A stretch of 64,000 bases of DNA, from NCBI RefSeq assembly GCF_010671925.1, contig NZ_JAAHIH010000003.1, forward strand, positions 620,001-684,000, in the 5' to 3' direction. Every line of letters begins with the position of its first letter. Within the stretch, counting starts at the first letter, position 1. The position numbers and the translations under genes are program-made. The notes under the pieces are model-generated. The model had not been told where the DNA came from, did no database searches, and saw only the letters and a program-made list of their open reading frames with translations. Positions 54,137-63,263 of the stretch are shown here, piece by piece. The stretch comes from Moorena sp. SIOASIH (GTDB taxonomy: Bacteria > Cyanobacteriota > Cyanobacteriia > Cyanobacteriales > Coleofasciculaceae).

Positions 54137-54709
54137 ATGAATCGGAAGCAATTCTTGAGGATTGTTTATCTCGGCTTGGCAACGATAATTCCCTTGGGGA
54201 TAATCAATAGTAACTCAGTTATGGGGCAAACAGGAATAAACTTAAGTACATTGCGCAGCACAAGTTTGTCTAAGCACAATACCTATCGGAGCACCCATCA
54301 TAGTCCTAATATGACCCTGAGTAGTTCTCTCAACAACAGTGCTCAAAGCTGGGCGAATCATCTGGCAAGCAATGGCGTTTTCGAACACAGTAACACCAAT
54401 GTGGGAGAAAATCTCTTTGTCTCCTATACCACAGCATCCTCTGTAGACACAGCTACCCTAGGGAACCAAGCAGTGACTAAGTGGTACCAAGAGGTTTCTG
54501 CCTATGACTATGCCAATCCAGGGTTTTCTGGGAGGACCGGGCATTTTACTCAGGTGGTGTGGAAGAATAGTACCCAATTAGGGTGTGGTGCAGCCCAGGG
54601 CGTCAAAACTATTCAAGGTAGAAAATATAACGCCTTCTATGTCGTCTGCCAATATGGGCCTGCGGGTAATGTGCTTGGGCAGTTTCCTGATAACGTTATG
54701 GCACCTTAG
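54137..54709 (+). CDS. CAP-domain (SCP/PR-1-like) secreted protein
   Basis: A 190-residue exported protein. A signal peptide of about 30 residues (MNRKQFLRIVYLGLATIIPL, cleavage near VMGQTG) precedes a CAP domain. The family signatures are all visible: LSKHNTYRSTHHSPNMTLSS, AQSWANHLASNGVFEHS, NVGENLFVS, GHFTQVVWKNSTQLGCGAAQ and YVVCQYGPAGNVLGQFPDNV. The putative metal and cavity residues (His of FEHS, Glu of GENL, His of GHFTQ) are kept. AAGGAG lies upstream of the ATG. The bacterial function is unclear. It is likely extracellular. Confidence 0.93.
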   Translation: MNRKQFLRIVYLGLATIIPLGIINSNSVMGQTGINLSTLRSTSLSKHNTYRSTHHSPNMTLSSSLNNSAQSWANHLASNGVFEHSNTNVGENLFVSYTTASSVDTATLGNQAVTKWYQEVSAYDYANPGFSGRTGHFTQVVWKNSTQLGCGAAQGVKTIQGRKYNAFYVVCQYGPAGNVLGQFPDNVMAP

Positions 54710-54762
54710 TTGTGTGTAAGTTAACTGAAGGGGTGACTCGGATGTTAACAGCTATCGATGAT

Positions 54763-54895
54763 ATAGCAATTATTATACCCATGAGGTACAAATATCTGGG
54801 TTTTAGGGAGCAGGGAGCAGGGAGCAGGGAATGCGCAAGTGGAAAGAGGGAATAGGGTAAAAATAAGTGTACCTCATAGCTATGATAAACGCTAT
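54763..54895. mobile_element. MITE-like element with about 27-base imperfect ends and an internal STRR
   Basis: The left end ATAGCAATTATTATACCCAT (then GAGGTAC) is matched, inverted, by GTACCTCATAGCTATGATAA (then ACGCTAT) ending at 54895. Inside is a GGGAGCA heptamer array. Single ends of the same type occur near 8716-8750, 38781-38813 and 57603-57632, each beside a different heptamer array. Confidence 0.6.
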
Positions 54896-54962
54896 AACCA
54901 TCCCACTATTTTTGCTTAAGCTATCAGCTATCAGCTGAGTGCTGATAGCTGATAGCTTAGAT

Positions 54963-55319
54963 TTACCCTGGTTGAGATTTAGTCAATAATTTTAGAATTT
55001 CTACAATCTCCCCTTGTCGGTTAGACAGTTGTTCCTGTCGCTCATCTAAGTTCTCCATTAGGCCATACATTCGGGATTGACTTTGAGCTAAATTAGACTG
55101 AGAGTTTGCTAAATTAGCCATCACAGAATACAGTCGAGAGCGATCCCGTTTGAACTCATTGACACTATCGGTTAGGGCTTCGATAGCACGAGCATTAGAA
55201 TCGGTTCTTTGACGAAGCTCTTCGAGCTGTTGGCTGATCCGTTCAATCTGTTGGTCGATGCGCTCAATGGCAGTTAGTAAACGGTTGAAACGGGTATCAA
55301 ACTGGTCTGAGTTTGTCAT
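54963..55319 (-). CDS. Coiled-coil hypothetical protein (paralogue 1)
   Basis: A 118-residue helical protein starting MTNSDQFDTRFNRLLTAIER. It has long heptads (IDQQIERISQQLEELRQRTD), then ARAIEALTDSVNEFKRDRSR and a repetitive NLANSQSNLAQSQSRMYGLM segment, ending NRQGEIVEILKLLTKSQPG. It has no known domain but is of the small coiled-coil type common in cyanobacteria. It is clearly paralogous to the gene at 55513-55905. A Met three codons upstream (55328) is also possible. AGCTATC heptamers flank it on both sides. Confidence 0.75.
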   Translation of the reverse strand: MTNSDQFDTRFNRLLTAIERIDQQIERISQQLEELRQRTDSNARAIEALTDSVNEFKRDRSRLYSVMANLANSQSNLAQSQSRMYGLMENLDERQEQLSNRQGEIVEILKLLTKSQPG

Positions 55320-55512
55320 TTGCTGCAATAGTTTTTAGTGTTTTCTCAACAGCTATCAGCAGTCAGCGGTCAGCGGTCAGCTTATTTTCTTCAAAAGCAC
55401 CAATTGCGCTACGGGCATGCTGCGCGAACAGTAGCACCATCTGTAGCCCATAGGCTGATAGCTGATAGCTGATAGCTGATAGCTGATAGCTGACGGCTAG
55501 TGGTTCTAAATC

Positions 55513-55905
55513 TTAATTAGATTTAGTCAGTAACTTCAGAATTTCCACAATCTCACCCTGTCGGTTAGACAGTTGTTCCTGTCGCTCATCTAAGTTAGCC
55601 ATCATGCCATACATTCGGGATTGATTTTGAGCTAAATCTGCCATCAAAGAGTATGCTTGAGCGCGATCTCGTTTGAACTCATGGACAGTATTGGTTAGAG
55701 CTTCAATGGCACGAGCATTAGAATCGGTTATGTGACCGAGCTGTTCAATTTTGTGACCGAGCTGTTCAATCTGTTGGTTGGTCTGCTCGATAGCACGAGC
55801 ATTAGAATCGGTTCTGTGACCAAGCTGTTCAATCTGTTGGTCGATCCGCTCGATGGCAGTTAGTAAAAGGTTGAAACGGGTATCAAACTGATCTGAGTTT
55901 GTCAT
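55513..55905 (-). CDS. Coiled-coil hypothetical protein (paralogue 2)
   Basis: A 130-residue paralogue of the 54963 gene, sharing MTNSDQFDTRFNLLLTAIER, AIEALTNTVHEFKRDRAQAY, RMYGMMANLDERQEQLSNRQ and GEIVEILKLLTKS. It differs by extra copies of an IEQLGH...TDSNARAIE unit, so the coiled coil has grown by internal duplication. The frame runs open to 56016, but those codons translate the dispersed repeat at 55935-55959 (VRVAWPFGH), so Met at 55905 is preferred. Tandem duplication of the gene is evident. Confidence 0.75.
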   Translation of the reverse strand: MTNSDQFDTRFNLLLTAIERIDQQIEQLGHRTDSNARAIEQTNQQIEQLGHKIEQLGHITDSNARAIEALTNTVHEFKRDRAQAYSLMADLAQNQSRMYGMMANLDERQEQLSNRQGEIVEILKLLTKSN

Positions 55906-56612
55906 TTGCTTTGCTGCAATAGAATGTTTACGATGGCCAAAAGGCCACGCTACGCGAACGCAGTTATCAATTGCTTGAAGTACGTTTTGGATTTTAGGTA
56001 ACAGATAACAGGGCATAGGGTAAAAATTATGTGTAAATCCTAAGTAGTATCACCGCTATCATTCTGATTAAACTAGTGCAGATTCTGTTTATGGTGTGAT
56101 TTTTATAGTGTGATTTGCGATTACACGCTGTGATTGTTAGTTTTTACCTAGTATTGCTTTATTAGAACGGTTTTTTACTACTTATGATTTAACAGATGAT
56201 TTACCTTGGCCAAAAGGCCACGCTACGCGAACAAGTTTCTTACCTTATTAAGGAAATGCTCTGGGATTTAGTTCACGGTAGCAAGGGGCAATTCTTACTC
56301 CCTATGCCCTACTCCCTAAAACCCAGTAATTTGTACTTAAAGTAATTGATAAAAACCTATATAATTATACACTATACTTGTCAATATTGACAAGTATTAA
56401 ACTCTAGTAATTACTAATAGCTAATTAACTGCCATACTGAGTTATTATAAAACCAACAATTACTCGTAAAATTGTAACGGGCAAGATGCCCGTTATACTC
56501 CCGACTCCCGACTCCCGACTCCCGACTCCCGACTCCCGACTCCCTATTTCTGTAAACTATAAAGTGGTGATCAAAAATTTGCCAGCAAGATTATTGTCTA
56601 AGATCAAGAAAA
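55906..56612. repeat. Gap with two dispersed repeats and (GACTCCC)n
   Basis: The 25-base repeat starting GGCCAAAAGGCCACGCTACG occurs at 55935-55959 and 56208-56232. A small hairpin ACGGGCAAGATGCCCGT lies near 56478-56494, followed by GACTCCC heptamers (about 56499-56543). The AT-rich rest shows no gene. Confidence 0.75.
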
Positions 56613-57503
56613 TTGGTAGATTCTAAAACTCCGACAGTAGTTGCCCTGATTCCAGCCCGAGCTGGTTCCAAACGAGTACCTGGTAAAAATATTCGTCGTT
56701 TAAAAGGGCATCCGTTAATTGCTTATACTATTGCTGCTGCAACCCAAAGCCAAGTGTTTTCAGCAGTGATTGTTTCCACTGACTCAGAGGAAGTGGCGGA
56801 CATTGCTCGTTACTATAGCGCTGAGGTACCATTTTTGCGTCCGCCAGAGTATGCTACCGACAAGTCACCAGATATTGAGTGGATTGATTACACCCTGAGG
56901 CATTTGAGTAATCTGGGGCGAGACTTTGATTGCTTCAGCATCCTGCGACCAACCAGTCCTTGTCGCCAACCCCAGACCATTCAACGAGCTTGGCAGGAGT
57001 TTTTGGCTCAAGCTGATCAAGTAGACTCCTTACGGGCAGTAGAGAAATGCCAACAGCATCCTGGGAAAATGTGGGTACTCAAAGGCAACCTGATGAAACC
57101 GTTGCTTGAGCAGAACACTTTTGAATTAGGCAATTCTCAGGTTAACCATAACCTCCAACCCCCCAACCTCCAACCCCCCAACCTTGGCCAAAAGGCCACG
57201 CTACGCGAACAACCTCCAACCCCCCAACCTTCAACCCCCCAACCTTCAACCCCCCATACTCCCTGGCATAGTACTCCCTATCAGGCCCTGCCAGAGGTCT
57301 ATGTGCAAAATGCTAGCTTAGAAATTGCTTGGTCAAAAGTGGTGCTGAAAGAGTATACAATTGCTGGAAAGGTGATTATGCCATTTATTACCCATGATCA
57401 TGAGGGATTAGATATTAATGACTTGAAAGATTGGTGGTATCTGGAATATTTAATAGCACAGGGAGAAGCTCAGTTACCTGTGGTTTCCCAGAAACCAATG
57501 TAG
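56613..57503 (+). CDS. Acylneuraminate cytidylyltransferase-family protein (NeuA-like) with in-frame insertion
   Basis: A 296-residue CMP-sugar synthetase that would activate a nonulosonic acid with CTP. It has VALIPARAGSKRVPGKNIRR (the CTP-binding loop), HPLIAYTIAAA, VSTDSEEVADIARYY, FSILRPTSPCRQPQTI, and YVQNASLEIAWSKV with HDHEGLDINDLKD. Between about residues 178 and 220 a Pro/Gln-rich stretch (LQPPNLQPPNL, GQKATLRE, PPTPQPSTPQPSTP) interrupts the domain. It is encoded by CAACCCCCCAACCT-type repeats plus the 25-base dispersed repeat at 57186-57210, all in frame. Related enzymes read directly into HSTPYQALPEVYVQNAS. The start is TTG 56613. It may pair with the NeuB-like gene at 35735. Activity is uncertain. 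Confidence 0.85.
   Translation: MVDSKTPTVVALIPARAGSKRVPGKNIRRLKGHPLIAYTIAAATQSQVFSAVIVSTDSEEVADIARYYSAEVPFLRPPEYATDKSPDIEWIDYTLRHLSNLGRDFDCFSILRPTSPCRQPQTIQRAWQEFLAQADQVDSLRAVEKCQQHPGKMWVLKGNLMKPLLEQNTFELGNSQVNHNLQPPNLQPPNLGQKATLREQPPTPQPSTPQPSTPHTPWHSTPYQALPEVYVQNASLEIAWSKVVLKEYTIAGKVIMPFITHDHEGLDINDLKDWWYLEYLIAQGEAQLPVVSQKPM
57186..57210 (+). repeat. 25-base dispersed repeat inside the NeuA-like gene
   Basis: Starts GGCCAAAAGGCCACGCTACG, identical to the copies at 55935 and 56208. It begins on a codon boundary (codon 192) and reads GQKATLRE. With its flanking CAACCCCCC repeats it adds a multiple of three bases. Confidence 0.85.
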
Positions 57504-57962
57504 TTTTTTCAATTTGCTAGGGAACAGGGAGTAGGGAGTAGGGAGTAGGGAGTAGGGAGTAGGGAAGAAAGACGAAGGAAGTCGGAAGTGGAAAAAACTC
57601 CTGTGTACCTTATTACTATGATAACCGCTATTTGAGTTAAAATATTAGTTGTTTAATTTTAGCTATCATTAAGAATAGTTATGCTTTAATAATACTGATA
57701 AGTATTGGTTGTTCGTAAATTTAACCTTTAACCTTTAACATGGCGGATTAAAAACTAAAAATTAAGCAAGTAAATAAGTAACCGATTAAGCTGTTGTGCA
57801 TTTAAATTGGATATGATTCAGTGATCAAAAAAACGTAAAACCTTATCCACCTACTCCCTGTTCCCAGATCCGCTGTTCCCTATTCCCTGCTCCCTACTCC
57901 CTACTCCCTGCTCCCTAAAACCAACAACCCCAATAACCAACAACCCCAATAACCAATAACCA
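57504..57962. repeat. Gap with STRRs and a MITE-type end
   Basis: GGGAGTA heptamers at about 57528-57566, a GTGTACCTTATTACTATGAT motif at 57603-57622 like the 54763-54895 element ends, CTCCCTA/CTGCTCC heptamers at about 57865-57915, and a CCAATAAC-type array just before the transketolase ATG. No gene is visible. Confidence 0.75.
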
Positions 57963-59876
57963 ATGACAAATCTATCTCTAGTACCCTTTCGGGAGTTTCA
58001 ACGCCTGAAGGATTTAGACATTACTCCCGAAACTCATACTCAGCTTTTTGCTACCTACTGTCGAATCAATACGTTATATATGATCAAACAGGCGGGTTCA
58101 GGGCATATTGGTAGTAGTTTTAGTAGTTTAGATATTGTTTCTTGGCTGTTTTTAAATGAATTACGGGTTAGGAAAACTAACTCTAATCAACCACGGGATA
58201 TCTATTTTTCCTCTAAAGGTCACGATGTACCAGGTTTGTACTCGGTGTTGATTGGTTATGGTTTGCTGGAGTTTGACCGTATCCATAGCCTGAGGCGGCT
58301 AGATGGACTTCCTGGTCATCCAGATATTTCCATTCCGTTCTTGGAAACCAATACCGGTTCCTTGGGAATGGGGGTTTCTAAGGCTAAGGGGATGATTAGC
58401 GCGAATCGGCTGATGGGTCGAGAGGGCAACGTTTATCTCTTAACTGGCGATGGGGAGTTGCAGGAGGGTCAGTTTTGGGAGTCTCTCCAACCAGCAGCAA
58501 ATCTGGGACTCCATGAGATGACTGTGATTGTGGATCATAATAAAATCCAGTCCGATACTTGGGTGTCCGAAGTGAGTGATTTGGGGGACTTGGAACGGAA
58601 GTTTGCGGCCTATGGCTGGTATGTGGACCGCTGTGATGGCAATGATGTCAAGGCTTTAGGGAATGCGATCGCAAAATTGAAAGCAGTCACTAACCAGCCC
58701 AAAATCCTGATTGCTGACACCATTAAGGGAAAAGGAATCTCCTTTATGGAACATACAGCCATCACACCAGAAGACAACTTATATCGCTTCCATAGTGGCG
58801 CACCGGATGATGAAGCCTACACTAAGGGAGTGGCAGAACTAATTGCTGCTGCCAATACCCAGTTGGAACAAATTGGAGCATCCCCCTTAGCGGTAGAGAT
58901 GGTATCCTATGCTAAACCTGCTTTAGTTGATGGGGCGCAACGGCTAGTTAGTGCCTATTCTAAAGCTTTGGTTGCCAAAGCAGAACGGAATCAAGACCTG
59001 GTAGTACTCGATGCCGATTTAATGCTCGATTGTGGGTTGATTCCCTTTAAAGACAAATTCCCGAAACGGTTCTTTGAGTGTGGTATTGCCGAACAAGATA
59101 TGGTATCCCAGGCCGGGGGGATGGCACTGAAAGGGTTACTGCCCATCGTGCATTCCTTTGCTTGTTTCCTATCCACCAGACCCAATGAGCAAATCTATAA
59201 TAATGCTACCGAACGGACTAAGATTATTTATGTTGGCTCCCTAGCTGGGTTGCTACCGGGTGGTCCTGGTCATTCTCACCAATCGGTAAGGGATATTTCC
59301 GCCTTAGGGGCGATACCGAATATGGTGATGATTGAACCAGCTAATGAAGCAGAAGTATCCCTAGCTCTAGACTACTGTTTGCATCGAACTATAAGTAGTT
59401 GCTATATAAGGCTAGTCTCGATCCCCTGTCAGATTCCCTATCAATTGCCAGAGGATTATCAGTTGGAGTTAGGTCAGGGGATTGCCTTAACTGAGGGGCG
59501 AGATGCTATTTTATTTGGTTACGGTCCCGTGCTGCTACCACAAGCCTATCAAGCTGCCCAGTTATTGGCTCAGAATCACGGTATCACCCTAAAAGTAGTG
59601 AATTTGCCTTGGCTAAATTTTGTAGATTTAGACTGGTTGGAGCAAATCCTCCAAGGTTACTCCTGGGTGTTTACCCTAGATAACCATTATGTGATAGGAG
59701 GACAGGGAGATCGGATTGTAAGTGGTTTGGCAGAATTAGGATTGTCTGGGCAAATACAGGTAAGGCAATTTGGAGTATTAGATATTCCTAAATGCGGTCA
59801 AAATCAGGAAGTGCTTCGTGCTCATCGGCTAGATGCTGAAAGCTTAGCATTTGATATTAATAAAAGTATCATGTAG
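57963..59876 (+). CDS. Transketolase-family protein (single chain)
   Basis: A 637-residue thiamine-diphosphate enzyme of about normal transketolase length. The N-terminal part has MIKQAGSGHIGSSFSSLDIV and LDGLPGHPDI. The ThDP motif is LLTGDGELQEGQFWESLQ followed by MTVIVDHNKIQSD. The pyrimidine domain has DLVVLDADLMLDCGLIPF, FFECGIAEQDMVSQAGGMAL with the catalytic Glu, and GGPGHSHQSVRDIS. It would move two-carbon units between sugars. The sequence looks unlike the housekeeping Calvin-cycle TktA and more like transketolases in sugar-nucleotide or secondary pathways. It lies 459 bases after the NeuA-like gene, so a joint pathway is possible but unproven. Confidence 0.88.
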   Translation: MTNLSLVPFREFQRLKDLDITPETHTQLFATYCRINTLYMIKQAGSGHIGSSFSSLDIVSWLFLNELRVRKTNSNQPRDIYFSSKGHDVPGLYSVLIGYGLLEFDRIHSLRRLDGLPGHPDISIPFLETNTGSLGMGVSKAKGMISANRLMGREGNVYLLTGDGELQEGQFWESLQPAANLGLHEMTVIVDHNKIQSDTWVSEVSDLGDLERKFAAYGWYVDRCDGNDVKALGNAIAKLKAVTNQPKILIADTIKGKGISFMEHTAITPEDNLYRFHSGAPDDEAYTKGVAELIAAANTQLEQIGASPLAVEMVSYAKPALVDGAQRLVSAYSKALVAKAERNQDLVVLDADLMLDCGLIPFKDKFPKRFFECGIAEQDMVSQAGGMALKGLLPIVHSFACFLSTRPNEQIYNNATERTKIIYVGSLAGLLPGGPGHSHQSVRDISALGAIPNMVMIEPANEAEVSLALDYCLHRTISSCYIRLVSIPCQIPYQLPEDYQLELGQGIALTEGRDAILFGYGPVLLPQAYQAAQLLAQNHGITLKVVNLPWLNFVDLDWLEQILQGYSWVFTLDNHYVIGGQGDRIVSGLAELGLSGQIQVRQFGVLDIPKCGQNQEVLRAHRLDAESLAFDINKSIM

Positions 59877-60212
59877 AATTTAAAATTTAGTTGTGAATAT
59901 ACTCCTTTAAAGAAAGGCAAGAGGCAAGAGGCAAGAGGCAAGAGGCAAGGTAAGCATTCAGCCGTCAGCTTACTTAAAATAAACCTTGAACGGGAGAATT
60001 TAATAGTTCCAGATTAATCAGAATGGAAAGTATGGGGAAAAGCACATCTAAGCATATGCGCTACGCGCATATGCTAAAAACTGAAAGCTGAAAGCTGAAA
60101 GCTGAAAGCTGAAAGCTGAAAGCTGAAAGCTGATAGCTTACATAAATGTTATAATAATAACTGGTAATTAACTAACAAGTATTGCCTCAAGTTTTAGTAC
60201 CATAGAAGTGTA
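59877..60212. repeat. Gap with STRRs and a perfect 25-base hairpin
   Basis: GGCAAGA heptamers (about 59913-59950) and GCTGAAA heptamers (about 60077-60135) flank a perfect inverted repeat at 60051-60075: AGCATATGCGC and GCGCATATGCT around TAC. The hairpin centre contains CTACGCG, the core of the dispersed repeat family. No gene is seen. Confidence 0.8.
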
Positions 60213-60896
60213 ATGACTACCGTTTTATTTTGGGACATCGACAGCACTTTATTAACCACAAAAAGAGCCGGGATATTTGCCCTAGAAGATGCTGCGAGTG
60301 AGGTAATTGGTCAAACGGTTTCACTGACAAATATAGAAACTGCAGGAATGACAGACCCAATAATTGCGGCTAATATTCTACAGGAGTACGGTTTGTCCCC
60401 AGAACCGAAATTGGTGGATCAACTGCTGGAAGGCTACATTAACTACTTGCCTAAGAGTTTGCCCCGCCGACAAGGATATGTCCTTGAAGGGGTAATCGAA
60501 ATTCTAGATGCTTTGCATGATCGCACTGATGTGGTTTCGATGTTGCTGACAGGAAATATCGAAGCAGGAGCAAAGGCAAAATTAACCTATTATGGCTTGG
60601 CTGATTACTTTAGTGGTGGTGGATTTTCCGATAAAACTGAAACTAGAGTTGATATTGCCCAACAAGCTTTAGCGATCGCATCCGAGAAGTATGGTGTGAT
60701 CCCATCAGAAAAGACTTACGTCATTGGCGATACTCCCCATGACATTCACTGTGGCAAAGCCATTGGTGCTCGTGTGATTGCCGTTGCCTCTGGTCACTAT
60801 GACCAGGAGTCCCTAGAGGAACATCAGCCCTGGTGGACAATACCATCCCTGCCATCATCAACAGTGTTTATGGAAAAAATTGGATTGAAGGATTAA
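60213..60896 (+). CDS. HAD-superfamily hydrolase
   Basis: A 227-residue HAD phosphatase. Motif I is VLFWDIDSTLL (nucleophile Asp8, acid Asp10), motif II is VSMLLTGNIEAGAKAKL (Thr), the Lys is near GGFSDKTETRVD, and motif III/IV is TYVIGDTPHDIHCGKAIGAR. The helical cap (about residues 15-85) is of the C1 type seen in phosphoglycolate-phosphatase-like enzymes. The substrate is unknown. It stands alone between repeats, with the polyphosphate kinase gene convergent downstream. Confidence 0.9.
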   Translation: MTTVLFWDIDSTLLTTKRAGIFALEDAASEVIGQTVSLTNIETAGMTDPIIAANILQEYGLSPEPKLVDQLLEGYINYLPKSLPRRQGYVLEGVIEILDALHDRTDVVSMLLTGNIEAGAKAKLTYYGLADYFSGGGFSDKTETRVDIAQQALAIASEKYGVIPSEKTYVIGDTPHDIHCGKAIGARVIAVASGHYDQESLEEHQPWWTIPSLPSSTVFMEKIGLKD

Positions 60897-60965
60897 TTCT
60901 TAATTCTTAATTCTACATTCTTAATTCTACATTCTTAATTCTACATTCTTAATTCTACATTCTAC
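60897..60965. repeat. 14-base tandem repeat TTCTTAATTCTACA
   Basis: About five head-to-tail units (two heptamers each) fill the whole space between the convergent HAD and ppk genes. Their T-rich character could help termination, but no hairpin is present. Confidence 0.85.
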
Positions 60966-60967
60966 CA

Positions 60968-63181
60968 CTATCCCATCCCTGACGATTGCAACGCCATGTC
61001 CATCAAAATCTTATGAGCCGATTCTGCTTTAACCCCTTGAGCTGGCTGTCGTTGGATATAGGTGCCATCAGGCTGTAAATCCCAAGCTTGACGGTTATCT
61101 GCTAACATAATTCCCAGGATTTCTTCCAAATCTTTGACAATCTCTGGGTCTTCCACTGGTGTCACTGCTTCTACCCGTCGATCCAAATTACGACGCATCC
61201 AGTCTGCACTGCCAATATAGACTTCGTCTTGACCCTGATTTTGGAAGTAAAAAATTCGTGAGTGTTCTAAAAAACGACCCACGACACTTACCACACGGAT
61301 ATTTTCACTGACTCCTTTAAGACCAGGACGCAGACCACAAATTCCCCGCACAATCAAGTCAATTTTTACACCAGCTTGTGAGGCGTTGTAGAGAGCCGAA
61401 ATAATCGTGGGGTCTAGTAGGGAATTCATTTTGGCAACAATACGACCTGTTCCCCCGTTGCGGCAATGTTCAATCTCCCGCCCAATCATTTCGATCATGC
61501 GATCGCGTAAACTAAATGGTGCGACCAACAACTTTCGATAAGACTTTTGCCGTGAGTAACCGGTCAAAGAATTAAACAAATCTGTCAAATCTGCTCCTAA
61601 ATCATCACGGCAACTCAATAGTCCTAAATCAGTATATAGTTTGGCAGTCTTAGAATTATAATTCCCCGTCCCAATGTGAACATACCGACGAATTTTATCC
61701 CCCTCCCGACGCACCACCAGCACAATTTTGGTGTGAGTTTTTAAACCTACCAAACCATAGACTACATGGACTCCAGCCTGTTCTAACTTCCTTGCCCAGA
61801 CAATATTATTTTCTTCATCAAAACGAGCCTTTAGTTCTATGAGTACCGACACTTGATCACCATTTTCTGCTGCTCTAATCAAGGCATCGATAATGGGTGA
61901 ATCACCAGATGTGCGATATAGAGTCATTTTGATGGCTAGGACATCTGGATCTTGAGCGGCCTGGGTAATAAAGCGCTCTACCGTTGCGCTAAAGGAATGA
62001 TAAGGATGGTGTACCAGCAAATCCCTACTGCGAATCACGCTGAAGATATCTTCCACATTCTCTTCCCCGATAGGAAAGCGCAGGCGTCGGGGCACCACTG
62101 GTTCCCACACAGGGTCTTTCAATTCTGGCCGTGGCAATGCCATCAAGGACATCAAGTCACCCAGTGCCAACAGACCTTCAAATTCATAGACATCGGTTTC
62201 TTCAAGTTCCAGGTCTCGCATCAGCGTGTGCTTTACTAACTTGGAGGTGGTCACAGGAATTTCCATGCGCACGGCAGAACGTCCAAACCGTCGTTTCCGT
62301 AGTTCCTCTTCAATCGCTATCAGCAGGTCATCGGCTTCGTACTCCTCTACTGTCAAATCAGCATTGCGGGTAATACGGAAGGGATGACACTCCTGAATCT
62401 TCATCCCTGGAAACAGAGACTCCACATTATGGGCAATAATTTGTTCGAGAGGAACACCAGTCCAAGTAGTAGTTTGTCCCTTCTCTTGTTGCTGCAATTT
62501 TTCCGGGAGGGGTACAAAGCGCTTTAAGACTCGAGGAACTTTGACCCGAGCAAACAATTCTGCTCCCGTTTCCGGGTCTTTCACCACTACCGCCAGATTC
62601 AGGCTGAGATTGGATATGTAAGGAAAGGGATGGCTGGGGTCCACAGCCAGGGGAGTCAGAACTGGAAAAATTTGCTCGGAATAGTAGTTTTCCAAGTAAT
62701 TCCGCTGTTTCTGGTTCAAGTCCACGTAGTCGAGAATGTAAATCCCTGCTTTGGCTAGCAGGGGTCGCAGTTCCTGCTCACAGTGTTGATGCTGTTGAGT
62801 TACCATCGGTAACAGGCGCACTCTGATGGCATCGAGTTGTTCACTGGGTGTCCGACCATCGGGTGTCCGTTTACTAACTTGTGCTAGCACTTGTTGTTTC
62901 AAACCAGCCACCCGCACCATAAAGAATTCATCCAGGTTAGAGCTAAAGATGGCCATGAACTTCAGACGCTCTAACAGAGGTGTTCGGGGGTCCGTTGCTT
63001 CATGTAATACTCGGTTATTGAACTCCAACCAGCTCAGTTCTCGATTGAAGTAATAGTCAGGGTCACTCAGATTAACCTCAACTGTGGTCTGTTCTGTGGT
63101 CTGTTCAAATTCAGGCGTATTATTTTTAACTTGAAAATGGATATTTTCAACTTCAGACTTATTCTTTTTAGCTTTACCCAT
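60968..63181 (-). CDS. ppk1: Polyphosphate kinase 1
   Basis: A 737-residue enzyme that makes inorganic polyphosphate from ATP at the membrane. The N-domain starts with YYFNRELSWLEFNNRVLHEA. The head domain has MAIFSSNLDEFFMVRVAGLK. The catalytic core has DVLAIKMTLYRTSGDSPII, VSVLIELKARFDEENNIVWA, GVHVVYGLVGLKTHTKIVLV with the autophosphorylated His (KTHTK), and RYVHIGTGNYNSKTAKLYTD. The second PLD-type motif is HSRIFYFQNQGQDEVYIGSA. Full length, no defect seen. ATG 63181 follows a GAGGATC ribosome-binding sequence. Confidence 0.97.
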   Translation of the reverse strand: MGKAKKNKSEVENIHFQVKNNTPEFEQTTEQTTVEVNLSDPDYYFNRELSWLEFNNRVLHEATDPRTPLLERLKFMAIFSSNLDEFFMVRVAGLKQQVLAQVSKRTPDGRTPSEQLDAIRVRLLPMVTQQHQHCEQELRPLLAKAGIYILDYVDLNQKQRNYLENYYSEQIFPVLTPLAVDPSHPFPYISNLSLNLAVVVKDPETGAELFARVKVPRVLKRFVPLPEKLQQQEKGQTTTWTGVPLEQIIAHNVESLFPGMKIQECHPFRITRNADLTVEEYEADDLLIAIEEELRKRRFGRSAVRMEIPVTTSKLVKHTLMRDLELEETDVYEFEGLLALGDLMSLMALPRPELKDPVWEPVVPRRLRFPIGEENVEDIFSVIRSRDLLVHHPYHSFSATVERFITQAAQDPDVLAIKMTLYRTSGDSPIIDALIRAAENGDQVSVLIELKARFDEENNIVWARKLEQAGVHVVYGLVGLKTHTKIVLVVRREGDKIRRYVHIGTGNYNSKTAKLYTDLGLLSCRDDLGADLTDLFNSLTGYSRQKSYRKLLVAPFSLRDRMIEMIGREIEHCRNGGTGRIVAKMNSLLDPTIISALYNASQAGVKIDLIVRGICGLRPGLKGVSENIRVVSVVGRFLEHSRIFYFQNQGQDEVYIGSADWMRRNLDRRVEAVTPVEDPEIVKDLEEILGIMLADNRQAWDLQPDGTYIQRQPAQGVKAESAHKILMDMALQSSGMG

Positions 63182-63263
63182 GATCCTCAGAGTTAACCCA
63201 CTTGATCAGGCTCTTTTATGGCAACGAGAGAATAGTCACTGAGATTCTACCGTTAAACAAACC

